A DNA stretch of 64,000 bases. It comes from Massilia sp. H6. GTDB taxonomy: Bacteria > Pseudomonadota > Gammaproteobacteria > Burkholderiales > Burkholderiaceae_D. This document shows, one piece after another, positions 29,885 through 38,984 of the stretch. The translations under genes were made by a program, and so were the position numbers. The notes below the pieces were generated by a model that was not told where the DNA came from, searched no databases, and saw nothing but the letters and a program-made list of their open reading frames with translations. The stretch lies in assembly GCF_024802625.1 (NCBI RefSeq), contig NZ_CP103371.1, forward strand, positions 3,472,001 through 3,536,000. Direction: 5' to 3'. Position 1 is the first letter of the stretch, and each line of letters starts with the position of its first letter.

Positions 29885-30652
29885 TCAATGGGCCCCGCCC
29901 AGGTAAGCCTTGATCACTGCCTCGTTCTTCTGGATCTCGGCCGGCACGCCTTCCGCGATCTGTTTGCCGTATTCCAGCACCGTCATGCGGTCGCACAGGC
30001 CCATCATCAGCTTGACGTCGTGCTCGATCAGCAGCACGGTCTTGCCCTGCGCCTTGATTTTCACCAGCAGGTCGCGCAGCCCCATTTTTTCGGTGGCGTT
30101 CATGCCCGCTGCCGGCTCGTCCAGCGCCAGCAGCTGCGGGTCGGTGGCCAGTGCGCGCGCGATTTCCAGGCGCCGCTGGTCGCCGTACGACAGGTATTTG
30201 GCGGTGCGGTTGGCGTATTCACCGATGCCCACGAACTCGAGCAGCTCCTGCGCGCGCACGCGGATCGCGGCTTCTTCCAGGCGCGCGGCCTTGTGCCGGA
30301 AGATCGCGCCAAACACTCCCTGGCGGGTGCGGACGTGGCGCCCCACCATGACGTTTTCCAGCGCGCTCATCTCGCCAAACAGGCGAATGTTCTGGAAGGT
30401 GCGCGCAATGCCAGCCCTGGCCACTTGGTGCGGGGCCGACGGCGAATACGGCTTGCCGCCCAACTCGAAGCTGCCGCTGTCGGGCTGGTACAGACCGGTA
30501 ATCACGTTGAAGAAGGTGGTCTTGCCGGCGCCGTTCGGGCCGATCAGTCCATAGATCTGGCCACGTTCGATGCGGATGCCGACATCGGTCAGCGCCTGCA
30601 GGCCGCCGAAGCGCTTGTTCACGCCGGCGATGTTCAAGATCAGGTCGCTCAT
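29885..30652 (-). CDS. livG: Branched-chain amino acid ABC transporter, ATP-binding subunit LivG
   Basis: 255 residues. Walker A GPNGAGKTT, signature LSYGDQRRLEIARAL, Walker B LLALDEPAAGMN, the LivG-type replacements. Its start overlaps the livM stop by four bases. Confidence 0.95.
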   Translation of the reverse strand: MSDLILNIAGVNKRFGGLQALTDVGIRIERGQIYGLIGPNGAGKTTFFNVITGLYQPDSGSFELGGKPYSPSAPHQVARAGIARTFQNIRLFGEMSALENVMVGRHVRTRQGVFGAIFRHKAARLEEAAIRVRAQELLEFVGIGEYANRTAKYLSYGDQRRLEIARALATDPQLLALDEPAAGMNATEKMGLRDLLVKIKAQGKTVLLIEHDVKLMMGLCDRMTVLEYGKQIAEGVPAEIQKNEAVIKAYLGGAH

Positions 30653-31860
30653 GGCGCGGCTCCTGCCTGTTCTTCACGGGCCAGCGCCGCATTCGGGCGC
30701 TCTTCCTTGTTCGGCGACGGCCACAGGCCGGCCGGGTTGATCAGCATGATCAGCACAAGCGCCAGGCCGTACAGCAGCTGGCGCAGCACCTCGGCCTCGA
30801 TCAGCACGGTGCCGAACAGCGCCTGCTGGGCCGGCTCCACCACGTGGCGCAGCACTTCCGGCAGGGCCGCCAGCAGGACCCCACCCAATACCACGCCGGG
30901 AATATGCCCGATCCCGCCCAGCACCACCATCGCCAGCACCGCGATCGATTCGGTCAGCGAAAACGATTCCGGCGACACGAAGCCCTGGAAGGCGCCGAAC
31001 ATGGCGCCGGCCACGCCACCGAAGCTGGCGCCCATCGCAAAGGCCAGCAGCTTGACGTTGCGGGTATTGATGCCCATTGCCTTGGCCGCGATCTCGTCTT
31101 CGCGGATTGCCACCCAGGCCCGGCCCAGGCGCGAATGCTGCAGGCGGCTGGTAACGAAGATCGTCGCGATACACAGGAACAAAAACAAGAAATAGTAAGC
31201 GTTAACCGAGGGCATCGCGTAGCCGCCGATGAACACCGTGGCCTGCGAACCCGGCTCGCCGGCCAGCGACACCCCGAACACGCGGATCGGGTCGATCATG
31301 TTGATCCCCTGCGGCCCGTTGGTGAAGTTGATCGGGTCGTTCAGGTTGTTCATGAAGATACGGATGATCTCGCCAAATCCGAGCGTGACGATCGCCAGGT
31401 AGTCGCCGCGCAGCTTCAGGGTCGGGGCGCCGAGCAAGGCACCGGCCAGCCCGGCGACGATGCCCGCCAGCGGTACGATTGCCCACACCGACAGGTGGAT
31501 GCCGTCTTGCGCGATCTCGGGCCCGAACAGGGCCACCAGCGCCTCGCCCAGCGCCGGCGAATAATAGAGGATCGATTCGAGCAGCGCCGCGAACTGCGGC
31601 GACGAGAACAGCCCGACCAGGTAGGCGCCCACCGCGAAGAAAGCGATATAGCCCAGGTCGAGCAGGCCGGCAAAGCCGACCACGATGTTCAGGCCCAGCG
31701 CCAGCATGATGTAGAGCAGCGCGATGTCGATGATGCGCACCCACGAGTTGCCGAACTGGGAAGCGACAAACGGAAAGACCAGCATCAGCGCCAGCACGGC
31801 CGCCATGCTCAGGCGCGCCTGGCGCGGCTTGTGCTGGAGGTCGAAAGTCAGGAGTGCCAT
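30649..31860 (-). CDS. livM: Branched-chain amino acid ABC transporter permease LivM
   Basis: 403 residues with about ten hydrophobic segments and the permease loop GRAWVAIREDEIAAKAMGINTRNVKLLAFA. The BPD_transp_2 family pattern GLNIVVGFAGLLDLGYIAFFAVGAY is present. The C-terminal tail of about 20 polar residues is cytoplasmic. Confidence 0.94.
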   Translation of the reverse strand: MALLTFDLQHKPRQARLSMAAVLALMLVFPFVASQFGNSWVRIIDIALLYIMLALGLNIVVGFAGLLDLGYIAFFAVGAYLVGLFSSPQFAALLESILYYSPALGEALVALFGPEIAQDGIHLSVWAIVPLAGIVAGLAGALLGAPTLKLRGDYLAIVTLGFGEIIRIFMNNLNDPINFTNGPQGINMIDPIRVFGVSLAGEPGSQATVFIGGYAMPSVNAYYFLFLFLCIATIFVTSRLQHSRLGRAWVAIREDEIAAKAMGINTRNVKLLAFAMGASFGGVAGAMFGAFQGFVSPESFSLTESIAVLAMVVLGGIGHIPGVVLGGVLLAALPEVLRHVVEPAQQALFGTVLIEAEVLRQLLYGLALVLIMLINPAGLWPSPNKEERPNAALAREEQAGAAP

Positions 31861-31879
31861 GGTTCGTATCTCCTTGATG

Positions 31880-32809
31880 TCAGGCGCGGTCGGCCACGCG
31901 CTCGCCCATGATGCCGGACGGGCGCAGGGTCAGTACCAGGATCAGCACGACGAAGGCGAAGATGTCCTGGTAGTGGCTGCCCAGGAAACCGCCGGTCAGG
32001 TCGCCGATATAACCGGCGCCGAGCGCCTCGATGATTCCGAGCAGGATGCCGCCAATCATGGCGCCGTAAATGTTGCCGATCCCGCCCAGCACCGCGGCGC
32101 AAAAGGCTTTCAAGCCCGGCAGCACGCCCATGGTGAAGGTGATCGACGCGTAGTTCGCGCCCCACATGACCCCCGCGACCGCGGCCAGCGCGGCGCCGAT
32201 CGCAAACGTGGCGACAATCACCCGGTTCGAATCCACGCCCATCAGGCCGGCCACGCGCGGGTTCTCGGCCACCGCGCGCATTGCGCGGCCCATCCGGGTG
32301 CGCTCGACCAGCAGCACCAGCGCCACCATGGCGAGCGCCGCCAGCACCAGCAGCAGCAGCTGGGTTTGCGAGATCAGCGCGCCGCCGATCTCGATCGGCT
32401 CGGGCGAGAGCAATTGCGGAAACGGCAGCGGACTACGGCCCCAGATCATCATGGCAAAGGTCTGCAGCAGGATCGATACGCCGATCGCCGTGATCAGGGG
32501 CGCCAGGCGCGGAGCGTTGCGCAGGCGCCGATAGGCCACCCGCTCGATCACGATATTGACCAGCATGGTCATGGGAATGGCGCCGAGGATGGCGATGGCC
32601 AGCTGCAGGTAGCCCGGCAGCCCGGGCAGGTAGGCATCCAACAGCTTCAGGATACTCAGGCCGACCATGGCGCCGATCATGAGCACATCGCCGTGGGCGA
32701 AATTGATCAGGTTGAGCACCCCGTACACCATGGTGTAGCCCAGGGCCACCAGGGCGTACATACTACCCAGTACCAGGCCGTTGAGTAACTGTTGGATGAA
32801 GGTTTCCAT
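31880..32809 (-). CDS. livH: Branched-chain amino acid ABC transporter permease LivH
   Basis: 309 residues from ATG 32809 (METFIQQLLNGLVLGSMYAL). Eight or so membrane segments and the loop RTRMGRAMRAVAENPRVAGLMG. It is the first gene of livHMGF. No substrate-binding protein (livJ/livK) gene is in the cluster. Confidence 0.94.
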   Translation of the reverse strand: METFIQQLLNGLVLGSMYALVALGYTMVYGVLNLINFAHGDVLMIGAMVGLSILKLLDAYLPGLPGYLQLAIAILGAIPMTMLVNIVIERVAYRRLRNAPRLAPLITAIGVSILLQTFAMMIWGRSPLPFPQLLSPEPIEIGGALISQTQLLLLVLAALAMVALVLLVERTRMGRAMRAVAENPRVAGLMGVDSNRVIVATFAIGAALAAVAGVMWGANYASITFTMGVLPGLKAFCAAVLGGIGNIYGAMIGGILLGIIEALGAGYIGDLTGGFLGSHYQDIFAFVVLILVLTLRPSGIMGERVADRA

Positions 32810-32836
32810 CTTGCGCTTTGCCTCTTTAGAACTAAC

Positions 32837-32870
32837 AAAAAACGGCACTCCGGATTAACCCGCAGTGCCG
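32837..32870 (-). terminator. Terminator between ispH and livH
   Basis: CGGCACT (32843-32849) and AGTGCCG (32864-32870) form a stem; read on the minus strand it is followed by a run of T. It ends the fkpB-ispH transcript, so livHMGF probably has its own promoter. Confidence 0.8.
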
Positions 32871-32904
32871 CTCATGGCGGTGCTACCGCCTGCTTGTTGC
32901 CTGC

Positions 32905-33846
32905 CTACGAGATCCGCGCCCCGTCCAGCCCCTTCGGCAAGGGAAACACCACGTTCTCTTCCACGCCTTCGAGCGCGCGCACGCTGGCCGCGCCGAGCTG
33001 CTTGAGGCGGTCGATCACGGCCTGCACCAGCACTTCGGGTGCCGAGGCCCCGGCGGTGACGCCAATGCGCCGCTTGCCAGCGATCCATTGCGGATCGATC
33101 GCCGCGGCGTTGTCGACCATGTACGCCGGCGTACCCATCTTGTCGGCCACTTCGCGCAGCCGGTTCGAGTTCGAGCTGTTCGGGCTGCCGACGACGATTA
33201 CCACTTCGACCTGCGGCGCCAGGAATTTGACCGCCTCCTGGCGGTTGGTGGTGGCGTAGCAGATGTCGCCCTTTTTTGGCTCGATGATGCTCGGGAAGCG
33301 CTGCTTCAGGGCCGCGATGATCTCGGCGGTGTCGTCCACCGACAGCGTGGTTTGCGAGACATAGGCCAGGTGCTCGGGATTATTGACCCGCAGCGTGGCG
33401 ACGTCTTCCACGGTTTCGACCAGGTGCATGCCCTCTTCGGCCTGCCCCATCGTGCCTTCGACTTCCGGATGGCCGTCGTGGCCGATCATGACGATCTCGC
33501 AGCCCTGCCTGCGCATCTTGGCCACTTCGACGTGGACCTTGGTCACCAGCGGACAGGTCGCATCGAAGATCGTCAGGCCGCGAGATTCGGCCTCGGCCCG
33601 CACCGCCTTCGAGACGCCGTGCGCCGAGAACACCAGGGTGTTACCGGCGGGGACGTCGTCGAGATTCTCGATGAAGATCGCGCCCTTGTTGCGCAGGTCT
33701 TCCACCACATAGGCGTTGTGGACGATCTCGTGGCGCACGTAGATCGGGGCGCCGAACTGGGTCAAGGCGCGCTCGACGATCTCGATGGCGCGGTCCACGC
33801 CGGCGCAGAAGCCGCGCGGCTGGGCAAGCAGAATTTCATTTTCCAT
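32905..33846 (-). CDS. ispH: 4-hydroxy-3-methylbut-2-enyl diphosphate reductase
   Basis: Last step of the MEP isoprenoid pathway, giving IPP and DMAPP. A [4Fe-4S] enzyme of 313 residues. The three cluster cysteines are visible in [12 protein letters not shown] (Cys14), [12 protein letters not shown] and [26 protein letters not shown] is the conserved His region. It follows the FKBP gene after 12 bases, the widespread fkpB-ispH pair. Confidence 0.97.
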   Translation of the reverse strand: MENEILLAQPRGFCAGVDRAIEIVERALTQFGAPIYVRHEIVHNAYVVEDLRNKGAIFIENLDDVPAGNTLVFSAHGVSKAVRAEAESRGLTIFDATCPLVTKVHVEVAKMRRQGCEIVMIGHDGHPEVEGTMGQAEEGMHLVETVEDVATLRVNNPEHLAYVSQTTLSVDDTAEIIAALKQRFPSIIEPKKGDICYATTNRQEAVKFLAPQVEVVIVVGSPNSSNSNRLREVADKMGTPAYMVDNAAAIDPQWIAGKRRIGVTAGASAPEVLVQAVIDRLKQLGAASVRALEGVEENVVFPLPKGLDGARIS

Positions 33847-33858
33847 GGCGGGTCCTGT

Positions 33859-34329
33859 TTACAAAACCGAAATCAGTTTCACTTCGAACTGCAAGGCCTG
33901 GCCGGCCAGCGGGTGGTTGAAATCGAATAGCGCCGAGGTTTCGCGCATTTCCAGCAGCATGCCGGCAAAGCGCCCGCCCTTGGGCGCATTGAACTCGACC
34001 AGTTCGCCGACCTTGTAGTCGGCGTCCGGCACCGAGTTCTCGGCCAGCGTGGCCTTCGACACCGACTGCACCAGCTCGGGATTACGTTCTCCAAAAGCAT
34101 CGAGCGCGCTCAACTCGAAAGTCTGGTGCGCGCCTTCCGCCAGGCCGATCAAACGTTGCTCTAGAAACGGTGCCAGCTGGCCCTGGCCCAGCATTAAAGT
34201 AGCCGGGTTGCCGGCAAAGGTAGTGATCAGATCAGTACCATCGGCGGTGGCCAGCCGATAATGCAAGGTCAGGTAGGACGCCTCGTTGACGACGCTAGCA
34301 GATGGTATGGACGACGGGACGTTGGACAT
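33859..34329 (-). CDS. fkpB: FKBP-type peptidyl-prolyl isomerase (FkpB/SlpA type)
   Basis: 156 residues from ATG 34329. It has a SlyD/SlpA-like FKBP domain with an inserted flap (LTLHYRLATADGTDLITTF, GQGQLAPFLEQRLIGLAEGAHQTFELSALDAFGERNPELVQ, FDFNHPLAGQALQFEVKLI). No His-rich metal tail, so FkpB rather than SlyD. It lies upstream of ispH in the same transcript. Confidence 0.9.
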   Translation of the reverse strand: MSNVPSSIPSASVVNEASYLTLHYRLATADGTDLITTFAGNPATLMLGQGQLAPFLEQRLIGLAEGAHQTFELSALDAFGERNPELVQSVSKATLAENSVPDADYKVGELVEFNAPKGGRFAGMLLEMRETSALFDFNHPLAGQALQFEVKLISVL

Positions 34330-34443
34330 GTTCGTTTGTGATAACACGCAGGCCTGTGACAGGCAATCCGCTATTTTACCGCTACTCCGCCATGGCCGGG
34401 CTCCGGCGCCGCAGGTGGCTCACTTTTATGGCAAGGATCCGAC

Positions 34444-35115
34444 ATGGCAATATGTGACTGGCCAGAACAGCAACGCCCGCGCGAACGCCTGGTGAGCGCC
34501 GGCGCGGGTGCGCTGTCGGACACCGAACTGCTGGCCATCTTCCTGCGCGTGGGCGTGGCAGGTAAAAGCGCCGTGGCGCTGGCACGCGACGCGCTCGACC
34601 ATTTCGGCTCGCTGCACCGGCTGCTGCACGCCAGCGCGGGAGAGTTCGGCGCACTGCACGGCCTGGGCCCCGCCAAATACGCCCAGCTCCAGGCGGCGGT
34701 CGAGCTGACGCGGCGCGCGGTGGCCGAGAATTTCGAACGAACCGGCATGTGTTCTCCGGACGCCGTGCGCGACTATCTGCGCAACCAGTTCGCGCTGCAG
34801 GCACACGAGTCCTTCGTCGTACTTTTCCTTGATGTAAAGAATCGCCTGATCAATTACGAAGAAATGTTTCGTGGCACGCTGACCCATACCAGCGTCTATC
34901 CACGCGAGGTGGTCAAGGCCGCCTTGCGCCGCAACGCCGCCGCCGTGATCCTGGCGCACAACCATCCGTCGGGCGTGCCTGAGCCAAGCGAGGCCGACCT
35001 GCGCCTGACATCGAGCCTGATCCAGGCCCTGGGCCTGGTCGAGATCCGGGTACTCGACCATTTTGTGGTGGCGGGAACACAGGTGCATTCGTTCGCCGAA
35101 CATGGCCAGCTGTAA
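34444..35115 (+). CDS. radC: RadC-family JAB-domain protein
   Basis: 223 residues. An N-terminal helix-hairpin-helix region ([19 protein letters not shown]...[15 protein letters not shown]) is followed by a metalloprotease-like JAMM domain with [14 protein letters not shown]. The historical DNA-repair assignment is doubtful; the molecular role is unknown. It lies divergent from fkpB and upstream of rpmB-rpmG, a conserved neighbourhood. Confidence 0.94.
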   Translation: MAICDWPEQQRPRERLVSAGAGALSDTELLAIFLRVGVAGKSAVALARDALDHFGSLHRLLHASAGEFGALHGLGPAKYAQLQAAVELTRRAVAENFERTGMCSPDAVRDYLRNQFALQAHESFVVLFLDVKNRLINYEEMFRGTLTHTSVYPREVVKAALRRNAAAVILAHNHPSGVPEPSEADLRLTSSLIQALGLVEIRVLDHFVVAGTQVHSFAEHGQL

Positions 35116-35208
35116 CTGTTTACAGCATGAAAACAGGGTGTTATCACACTCAACAGAAATTGTTAAATCATATTTACATCAAACGACACACTTGTTTTCT
35201 GCAAGTGA

Positions 35209-35238
35209 TTGATTTGGCGTCTGTTTTCGCGCTATACT
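35209..35238 (+). promoter_or_regulatory. Promoter of rpmB-rpmG
   Basis: TTGATT (35209-35214), an 18-base spacer and TATACT (35233-35238), about 40 bases before the rpmB start. Confidence 0.65.
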
Positions 35239-35279
35239 CTCGTTTTTCCAGTCCTGGAACATTATTTAAGGAGTGCACT

Positions 35280-35516
35280 ATGGCACGTGTCTGCCAAGTT
35301 ACTGGCAAGGGACCGATGGTTGGTAACAACGTCTCCCACGCTAACAATAAAACCAAGCGTCGCTTCCTGCCTAACCTGCAGAACCGTCGCATCTACGTGG
35401 AATCGGAAAACCGCTGGGTCTCCCTGCGTCTGTCCAACGCCGGTCTGCGCGTGATCGACAAGCTCGGCATCGATGCCGTGCTGACCGACATGCGCGCCCG
35501 TGGCGTAAAAGTTTAA
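35280..35516 (+). CDS. rpmB: 50S ribosomal protein L28
   Basis: 78 residues beginning [20 protein letters not shown], with the L28 pattern [12 protein letters not shown] and a basic C-terminus. AAGGAG just upstream is a strong ribosome binding site, so ATG 35280 is used rather than the longer frame from 35127. Confidence 0.98.
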   Translation: MARVCQVTGKGPMVGNNVSHANNKTKRRFLPNLQNRRIYVESENRWVSLRLSNAGLRVIDKLGIDAVLTDMRARGVKV

Positions 35517-35529
35517 TTAGGGAGCTATC

Positions 35530-35697
35530 ATGGCAAAAACTGGCCGCGACAAAATCAAGCTGGAATCGACCGCAGGTACTGGTCACTTCTACACCACCAC
35601 CAAGAACAAGCGCACGATGCCGGCGAAGATGGAAATCACCAAATTCGACCCAAAAGCACGTAAGCATGTGATCTACAAGGAAACCAAGATCAAGTAA
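35530..35697 (+). CDS. rpmG: 50S ribosomal protein L33
   Basis: 55 residues: [20 protein letters not shown], then the [14 protein letters not shown] block and a C-terminal [11 protein letters not shown]. Start supported by AGGGAGC at 35519-35525. The CxxC zinc motif of some L33 proteins is absent, making this the zinc-independent (C-minus) form. It follows rpmB after 13 bases. Confidence 0.97.
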   Translation: MAKTGRDKIKLESTAGTGHFYTTTKNKRTMPAKMEITKFDPKARKHVIYKETKIK

Positions 35698-35714
35698 TCG
35701 ATCTTGTTTCCCCG

Positions 35715-35746
35715 AAAAGCCGCCCGTTTCGACTGGCGGCTTTTTT
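35715..35746 (+). terminator. Terminator of rpmB-rpmG
   Basis: AAAAGCCGCC (35715-35724) and GGCGGCTTTTTT (35735-35746) form a stem with a T tract, 17 bases after the rpmG stop. Confidence 0.92.
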
Positions 35747-35849
35747 ATTGGCATCGTCTTTGGCGCTGTACCCGTTAGCTATGGATGAGCACTGAACTGT
35801 TGAGCTATTTTGCGATCCAACCCCGGTCGATCTCGATAGGGAGTGGTGG

Positions 35850-36280
35850 ATGGAAGCGCCCCGATTTGCCAAGCTGTTTTCCCAGCTTCCCATGCTCAAC
35901 CAGGCCCAGCGGTTGCAGGTGCGCGATGCCCTGCACCCAGCAGCCGGCCTCGACCGTGTGATCGCCCTGATCGGGCAGATCCGTTCGGCAGGGCGGCGCT
36001 GTCCGCAGTGCGGCTGCCAGCGCTACCACCGGCACGGCCAGGCCAACGACCTGCAACGCTTTCGCTGCTGCCAGTGCCGGCGCACATTCAACGACCTGTC
36101 CGGCACGCCGCTGGCGCGGCTCAGGCTGCGCGGCAAGTGGCTCGACTACCTCGGCACCGTGCTCGATTCTCGTCCGGTGCGCGACGCCACCATGCGAGTC
36201 GGCGTCCATCGCAACACGGCGTTTCGCTGGCGCCAGCGTTTCCTGGACCGGGTCAAGTATGACCGGCCAGCGCAGCTCGG
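35850..36280 (+). pseudogene. Truncated IS1595-type transposase remnant
   Basis: About the first 136 codons resemble the N-terminal half of IS1595-family transposases. A zinc ribbon (C51-x2-C54 ... C73-x2-C76 in RRCPQCGCQRYHRHG and FRCCQCRRTFNDLSGTPLARL) is followed by a winged-helix block (VGVHRNTAFRWRQRFL). After about 36265 the resemblance stops and the frame runs into the desaturase terminator and gene end (stop at 36392). The catalytic DDE/N half is missing, so the element is dead. The terminator of the neighbouring desaturase is intact. Confidence 0.75.
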
Positions 36281-36283
36281 CCA

Positions 36284-36310
36284 TAAAAAAAGGCTCCGAG
36301 GAGCCGTTTT
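36284..36310 (-). terminator. Terminator of the acyl-CoA desaturase gene
   Basis: GGCTCC (36292-36297) pairs with GGAGCC (36300-36305) over a GA turn; read on the minus strand it is followed by seven T. It lies about 40 bases after the desaturase stop. Confidence 0.8.
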
Positions 36311-36345
36311 TCACCTGCCGCAGGCCTCTGGTGAGACCTTGAAGA

Positions 36346-37560
36346 TCATGCGTAGCTGCGCAAACGCAGCGAGAATTCCTGCAGCGACTTGATGCCCGAA
36401 GCCTCGGCGCGTGTGCACCAGTCTTGCAGCTGATGCAGCAGCTGGTCGCGGGTCGCATGCGAACGTTCCCAGATCGCGCCGAGTTCGACGCGCATATGGT
36501 GCATGGTTTCCAGCGCCTTGCTGTGCTGGAACAGTTCGATCAGCTGTTGCTGCTGCGACGATTCGAGCTTGCCCGGCTCGCGCTGCATCAGCTTGCGCGA
36601 ACTCTTCAGGAAACGCGCTTCCAGTTCGGCCTTGTGTTTCAGGTGCTCGAATTCTTCACGGAAGGCATGACGCACCGACTTGGCATATTTGGCCATGACG
36701 TCGTAGCGGTTCGCGATCACCGACTGCAGCGTATCGAGGTCAGCGACCAGCTTGTCCTTGGCGAACTCCGGCTTCGGCGCAACCCGCTTGACCTTGGCCA
36801 GGCGCAGCGTCTCCAGGATGCGGATATAGCCCCAGCCCAGGTCGAACTCATACCACTTGCTCGACAGCTTGGCCGACGTAGCAAAGGTGTGGTGATTATT
36901 GTGCAGCTCTTCGCCGCCGATCAAGATGCCGAACGGGATGATGTTGGTCGCGGCGTCGCTGCAATCGTAGTTGCGGTAGCCCCAGTAGTGACCAATGCCG
37001 TTGATGATGCCGGCGGCGGTGATCGGGATCCACATCATTTGTACTGCCCACACCGAAATGCCGACGATGCCGAACAGCGCAACGTTGATGAACAGCATCA
37101 GGACTACGCCCAGGGCGCTATGCCCGGTGTACAGCTTGCGCTCGATCCAGTCGTCCGGCGTGCCATGGCCATATTTCTCCATGGTCTCCTTGACCTTGCT
37201 CTCGGCGCGATACAGTTCGGCACCTTCGAACAGCACCTTGCGGATGCCGCGCGTCTGCGGGCTGTGCGGATCTTCTTCGGTGTCGCACTTGGCGTGGTGC
37301 TTGCGGTGGATCGAGGCCCATTCCTTGGTCACCTGCCCGGTGGTCAGCCACAGCCAGAAGCGGAAGAAATGACTCGGAATCGGATGCAGCTCCAGCGAGC
37401 GGTGCGCCTGGTGGCGGTGCAGGTAGATCGTCACGCTGGCGATCGTGATGTGCGTCAGCCCCAGCGTAGCAAAGAACACTTGCCATCCGGTGAAATCGAG
37501 CAGGCCGGTAGACAGGAACTGCAGCACTGCTTGCACGGGTTCGCTACTAAAGAAATCCAT
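36346..37560 (-). CDS. Acyl-CoA / fatty-acid desaturase (membrane diiron type)
   Basis: 404 residues. Introduces a double bond into fatty acyl chains in the membrane, probably for fluidity control. Three histidine boxes are present: HRHQAH (48-53), HRKHH (85-89) and HNNHH (220-224), with hydrophobic segments around 28-45, 62-75 and 150-190. The C-terminal third (about 260-404) is a charged, helical cytoplasmic extension. ATG 37560 is used; the in-frame start at 37617 has no homology support. Confidence 0.92.
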   Translation of the reverse strand: MDFFSSEPVQAVLQFLSTGLLDFTGWQVFFATLGLTHITIASVTIYLHRHQAHRSLELHPIPSHFFRFWLWLTTGQVTKEWASIHRKHHAKCDTEEDPHSPQTRGIRKVLFEGAELYRAESKVKETMEKYGHGTPDDWIERKLYTGHSALGVVLMLFINVALFGIVGISVWAVQMMWIPITAAGIINGIGHYWGYRNYDCSDAATNIIPFGILIGGEELHNNHHTFATSAKLSSKWYEFDLGWGYIRILETLRLAKVKRVAPKPEFAKDKLVADLDTLQSVIANRYDVMAKYAKSVRHAFREEFEHLKHKAELEARFLKSSRKLMQREPGKLESSQQQQLIELFQHSKALETMHHMRVELGAIWERSHATRDQLLHQLQDWCTRAEASGIKSLQEFSLRLRSYA

Positions 37561-37661
37561 TGAGTCTCCAAGATTATTACCGCGGCTACCTTGACGCGGC
37601 AGCCTGCTACCGTGCATTTTACGCGGTTCTAGTGACGCACGGCACGCGTACGTGCCTTAAT

Positions 37662-38975
37662 TCACGCCTGACTGGGGGTTCGCGCCACAACCGATGCGAT
37701 ATGCGCATCGAGTAAGCGTGTATCCATGGACGGATAGCCAAGTTTGATGGTGCCGGCTTGCACTAGAGCATAAATCTTCTGGTTAACGTCAGAAATCGGA
37801 CCGCCCTGCCCGTTTTCCGGGTCGGCCAGCCAGAATCCAACTTCGAGCTCGTAGCCGTCGGCGCCAAAGGCGTTGAGCAGGACATTCGGGGCCGGCGCTT
37901 CCAGCACCCGGGCTACGCCGCGTGGCTGGGCTTCGAGCAGTGGCATGACGATCGCCAGGTCGCTGTCATAGGACACGATCAGCCTGGTCGTGGCGCGCAC
38001 ATTGCGGTTGAATGTGGACTGGTTCTGCACAACACCGGTGATCAGCATTTCATTCGGCAGCAAGGTCTGGGTGCCATCCGCACCGCGCAGCACGGTATAG
38101 CGCGTATTGATGCGCACGACCCGGCCTGAATACTTATCGATCGTGACTGGATCGCCAATGGTCAAGCTACGCTCGAGCAAAATAATAAAACCCGACACGT
38201 AATTACTGGCAATACGCTGCATGCCCAAGCCCAGGCCAACGCCAAGGGCACCGCCAAACACCGACAGCACGGTCAGGTCGAGCCCCGCCAAAGACAGGCT
38301 GAACAGCACGGCCACCAGGATCAGCACTGCCCGGCTCATGCGCGCGAGCACGACTTTCAAGGAGCTGTGCATGCGGTCGACGCGCATCAGGCGCTCTTCC
38401 AGCGCGGCGCCCGCCCACAGCGCCAGCATCAACAGCACCACGATCGAGACGATGCCTTCGACCATGTCGGACAACTTGAGCTTATATTTGCCAATTGGCA
38501 AATATTTGCTTTCGAAGAAGCTAAGTACGTCCGGCAGCACACCCGTGATGTGCAGGGCCACGCCCAGCCAGACGATCAGTGCGAAGATTTTTTCAAAGGT
38601 TTGCAGCGCTTCGCCGAGCTGACCGCGCCGTGCGAACACGCGCCGCAGCAGGTAGAAGAAGGTGCGAATGACCGCCAGCGACGAGGCCAGCGGCACGGCG
38701 ACGTCCAGCAGGTGCACGCTCCGGTGGTCCGCCATCGCAGCCCGTGTCACCAACAGGAAAGCGACCATCAGCAAGGGCGACAGTACCCGGCCGAAGCTCC
38801 CCATCCCCAGGCCGATCAGCCCGGTGTGCTGGTGATTCTCCAGCCACGAACGGTGGATCAGCCGCCCCAGGCCCCAGCCGGCGGCGACGCACACGACAAT
38901 GGCAAGCGCCTGCCACAGGATGGCAGGCTTGGGGATGTCGCCGAGCAGGTCGGCCAGCAATTGCTGGAGCGGCAT
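37662..38975 (-). CDS. MscS-family mechanosensitive channel
   Basis: 437 residues. Several N-terminal membrane segments precede the MscS core: pore helix region VLSVFGGALGVGLGLGMQRI, then the beta domain FIILLERSLTIGDPVTIDKYSGRVVRINTRYTVLR. It opens under membrane tension to release solutes. Last gene of a purN-rsmB-mscS run with 9-12-base gaps. Confidence 0.9.
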   Translation of the reverse strand: MPLQQLLADLLGDIPKPAILWQALAIVVCVAAGWGLGRLIHRSWLENHQHTGLIGLGMGSFGRVLSPLLMVAFLLVTRAAMADHRSVHLLDVAVPLASSLAVIRTFFYLLRRVFARRGQLGEALQTFEKIFALIVWLGVALHITGVLPDVLSFFESKYLPIGKYKLKLSDMVEGIVSIVVLLMLALWAGAALEERLMRVDRMHSSLKVVLARMSRAVLILVAVLFSLSLAGLDLTVLSVFGGALGVGLGLGMQRIASNYVSGFIILLERSLTIGDPVTIDKYSGRVVRINTRYTVLRGADGTQTLLPNEMLITGVVQNQSTFNRNVRATTRLIVSYDSDLAIVMPLLEAQPRGVARVLEAPAPNVLLNAFGADGYELEVGFWLADPENGQGGPISDVNQKIYALVQAGTIKLGYPSMDTRLLDAHIASVVARTPSQA

Positions 38976-38984
38976 GTCCCGATT